Assembly (NCBI GenBank): GCA_946407175.1
Contig: CAMJNB010000064.1
Coordinates: 1-7,082 of the forward strand
Direction of reading: 5' to 3'
DNA from: an uncultured Selenomonadales bacterium
GTDB taxonomy: Bacteria; Bacillota_C; Negativicutes; Selenomonadales; Selenomonadaceae
Length of the DNA stretch: 7,082 nucleotides
The position numbers and the translations under genes are program-made. The first letter of the stretch is position 1. Each line of letters starts with the position of its first letter. Shown in pieces: positions 6,075-7,082 of the stretch. The notes under the pieces are model-generated. The model was not told the origin of the DNA. It worked only from the letters and a program-made list of their open reading frames with translations, and made no database searches.

Positions 6075-6929
6075 ATGGAACTTTGGTTTTCTGAACAACA
6101 TACGCCGAACGTAAGATTTTCTATAAAAGTCGACAAGCAACTTTTCAGTGAGACGAGTGAATTTCAGCGCATTGATATTTTTGACGCGGCGGAATTTGGC
6201 AGGGTGCTTGTACTTGACGGCAGAATTATGCTGACTGAAAAAGACGAATTTATTTACCACGAAATGATTTCGCACGTGCCGATGAGCGTCAATCCCGAAA
6301 TTAAGCGCGTACTTTTGTTAGGCGGCGGCGACGGCGGAACTGCGCGGGAACTTTTGAAATATGACGGCATTGAAAAAATTGATTTGGTTGAAATTGATGA
6401 AGTCGTTGTCAATGCGTGTAAAAAATTTCTGCCGCAAACTGCCGCTTGCCTTGACAATCCCCGCGTCAACGTTTTCATAGAGGACGGCTTAAAATTTGTA
6501 CGCCGCGCAGAAAATCAGTACGATTTAATTCTTGTCGACCCCACCGACCCTTTCGGACCCGGCGAAGGGCTTTTTACAAAGGAATTTTACGGCAACTGCT
6601 TTCAAGCGCTGACAGAGTGCGGCATTATCGTCAATCAGCACGAAAATCCCTATTACGCGAAAGACGCTATGTCAATGAAACGTGCACATAAACGCATTGC
6701 CACTTCATTTCCGATTATCAGCGTGTATCAAGTTCACATTCCTACGTATCCTTCGGGACATTGGCTTTTCGGTTTCGCGTCGAAAAAACTTCACCCAATT
6801 TCGGACGTAGACTTTGATAAATGGAAAAAGCTTGACGTGCAGACGAAGTACTACAATCCCAAATTGCATTGCGGCGCCTTCGCACTGCCGACTTACGTTG
6901 AAAAACTTTTAAGCGAAATGGAACCTTAA
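6075..6929 (+). CDS. speE: Spermidine synthase (polyamine aminopropyltransferase) SpeE
   Basis: 284 residues, full length for the family (about 275-290). It transfers an aminopropyl group from decarboxylated SAM to putrescine, giving spermidine and methylthioadenosine, in the cytosol. Visible elements are the N-terminal beta domain (WFSEQHTPNVRFSIKV), LDGRIMLTEKDEFIYHEM (48-64, substrate pocket), the nucleotide-binding loop LLGGGDGGTARELL (81-94), LVEIDEVVV (104-112), IEDGLKF (135-141) and the gatekeeping/catalytic segment VDPTDPFGPGEGLFTKEFY (154-172) with Asp155 and Asp158. The usual DSTDP reads DPTDP here, a conservative subfamily variant. The ATG at 6075 has AGGGAG (6059-6064) upstream; an ATG at 6068 is in another frame. 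Genes making putrescine or decarboxylated SAM (speA/B/C/D) are not in the window. It ends the operon at a strong bidirectional terminator. Confidence 0.96.
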   Translation: MELWFSEQHTPNVRFSIKVDKQLFSETSEFQRIDIFDAAEFGRVLVLDGRIMLTEKDEFIYHEMISHVPMSVNPEIKRVLLLGGGDGGTARELLKYDGIEKIDLVEIDEVVVNACKKFLPQTAACLDNPRVNVFIEDGLKFVRRAENQYDLILVDPTDPFGPGEGLFTKEFYGNCFQALTECGIIVNQHENPYYAKDAMSMKRAHKRIATSFPIISVYQVHIPTYPSGHWLFGFASKKLHPISDVDFDKWKKLDVQTKYYNPKLHCGAFALPTYVEKLLSEMEP

Positions 6930-6947
6930 AATTTTTTTCGCAAACAT

Positions 6948-6982
6948 AAAAAAAGCGGCGGAAGTTTTTGTCCGCCGTTTTT
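6948..6982. terminator. Bidirectional Rho-independent terminator between speE and tRNA-Phe
   Basis: CGGCGGA (6956-6962) pairs perfectly with TCCGCCG (6971-6977) around an 8-nt loop. The stem can be extended by a G-T pair and four A-T pairs. Reading + there is T5 (6978-6982); reading - there is T7 (complement of 6948-6954). It should end both the speE transcript and the convergent tRNA transcript. Confidence 0.9.
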
Positions 6983-7006
6983 AAATATACTTTCTATAAT
7001 CTACTC

Positions 7007-7027
7007 TCTACATTCTTAATTCTTAAT
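7007..7027 (-). repeat. 21-bp AT-rich intergenic repeat, copy 2 (inverted partner at 4754-4774)
   Basis: Exact reverse complement of 4754-4774; identity stops at both ends (7006 and 7028 differ). It sits between the bidirectional terminator and the tRNA-Phe 3' end, so it would be transcribed in the tRNA trailer on the - strand. Confidence 0.75.
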
Positions 7028-7034
7028 AAAAAAA

Positions 7035-7082
7035 TGGTGCCTCAGAGCGGAATCGAACCACTGACACGGGGATTTTCAGTCC
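7035..7082 (-). tRNA. tRNA-Phe (GAA anticodon), 3' part only; 5' part lies beyond the window
   Basis: Read on the - strand from 7082, the anticodon loop is CTGAAAA with anticodon GAA at 7077-7075 and 3' anticodon stem TCCCC. It is followed by the variable region GTGTC, T-stem AGTGG, T-loop TTCGATT, T-stem CCGCT, acceptor strand CTGAGGC, discriminator A and an encoded CCA (7037-7035). The anticodon-to-variable segment closely matches known bacterial tRNA-Phe. The D-arm and 5' acceptor strand are off the edge; the latter is predicted to read GCCTCAG. Confidence 0.95.

Noticed and set aside
4859..6929. Defence island or mobile cassette reading of the zinc-ribbon/ABC/speE block
   Set aside because: No integrase, transposase, nuclease or toxin is present; the ATPase is a clear amino acid transporter subunit and SpeE is a housekeeping enzyme.
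7028..7034. T-run directly after the tRNA CCA (- strand) as the terminator
   Set aside because: No separate hairpin precedes it other than the tRNA itself; the strong bidirectional terminator at 6948-6982 is the better candidate.

Overview
The window is a compact, gene-dense bacterial chromosomal segment: eight protein genes, all on the + strand, plus the 3' part of a tRNA-Phe gene on the - strand. Every gap is under 110 bp. Spot counts put most genes at moderate GC (about 45-50%). Strong GGAGG-type ribosome binding sites, an nfeD-floA pair of the Bacillus yqeZ-yqfA type and tRNA genes with encoded CCA all suggest a Firmicutes-type organism. The combination of a PF12000-type glycosyltransferase, short AT-rich spacer repeats and coding style makes me favour a Negativicutes (Selenomonas/Phascolarctobacterium-like) genome. 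That lineage call is inference.

Layout. (1) 1-2830: a surface-glycan block. A 5'-truncated GT4 glycosyltransferase is followed 15 bp later by a two-part protein, with a degenerate methyltransferase-like N-terminus and a GT-B glycosyltransferase C-terminus. Its last residues look like the opening strand of a further, missing GT2 domain. (2) 2831-2916: a spacer of short repeats (three copies of CTAGCGATCT). (3) 2917-4749: a membrane-microdomain module: a short NfeD, flotillin-like FloA and a small membrane-anchored protein of unknown function. (4) 4750-4858: a spacer with an AT-rich repeat, a probable -10 element and a strong Rho-independent terminator ending just before the next ribosome binding site. 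(5) 4859-6929: a probable three-gene transcription unit: a low-GC four-CxxC zinc-ribbon protein, a GlnQ-like polar amino acid ABC ATPase with a TTG start, and spermidine synthase SpeE. (6) 6930-7082: a bidirectional terminator, an inverted copy of the 21-bp repeat seen at 4754, and the convergent tRNA-Phe(GAA).

Functionally, block 1 would act on cell-surface or protein glycosylation, block 3 on organisation of the cytoplasmic membrane, and block 5 on amino acid uptake and polyamine synthesis. I see no phage, transposase, CRISPR or toxin-antitoxin gene. Most of the window is ordinary core genome. The observations most worth following are the apparent truncation of the glycosyltransferase at a repeat-filled junction, its degenerate methyltransferase domain, the small third protein of the floA module, and the 21-bp inverted repeats that bracket the zinc-ribbon/ABC/speE block.
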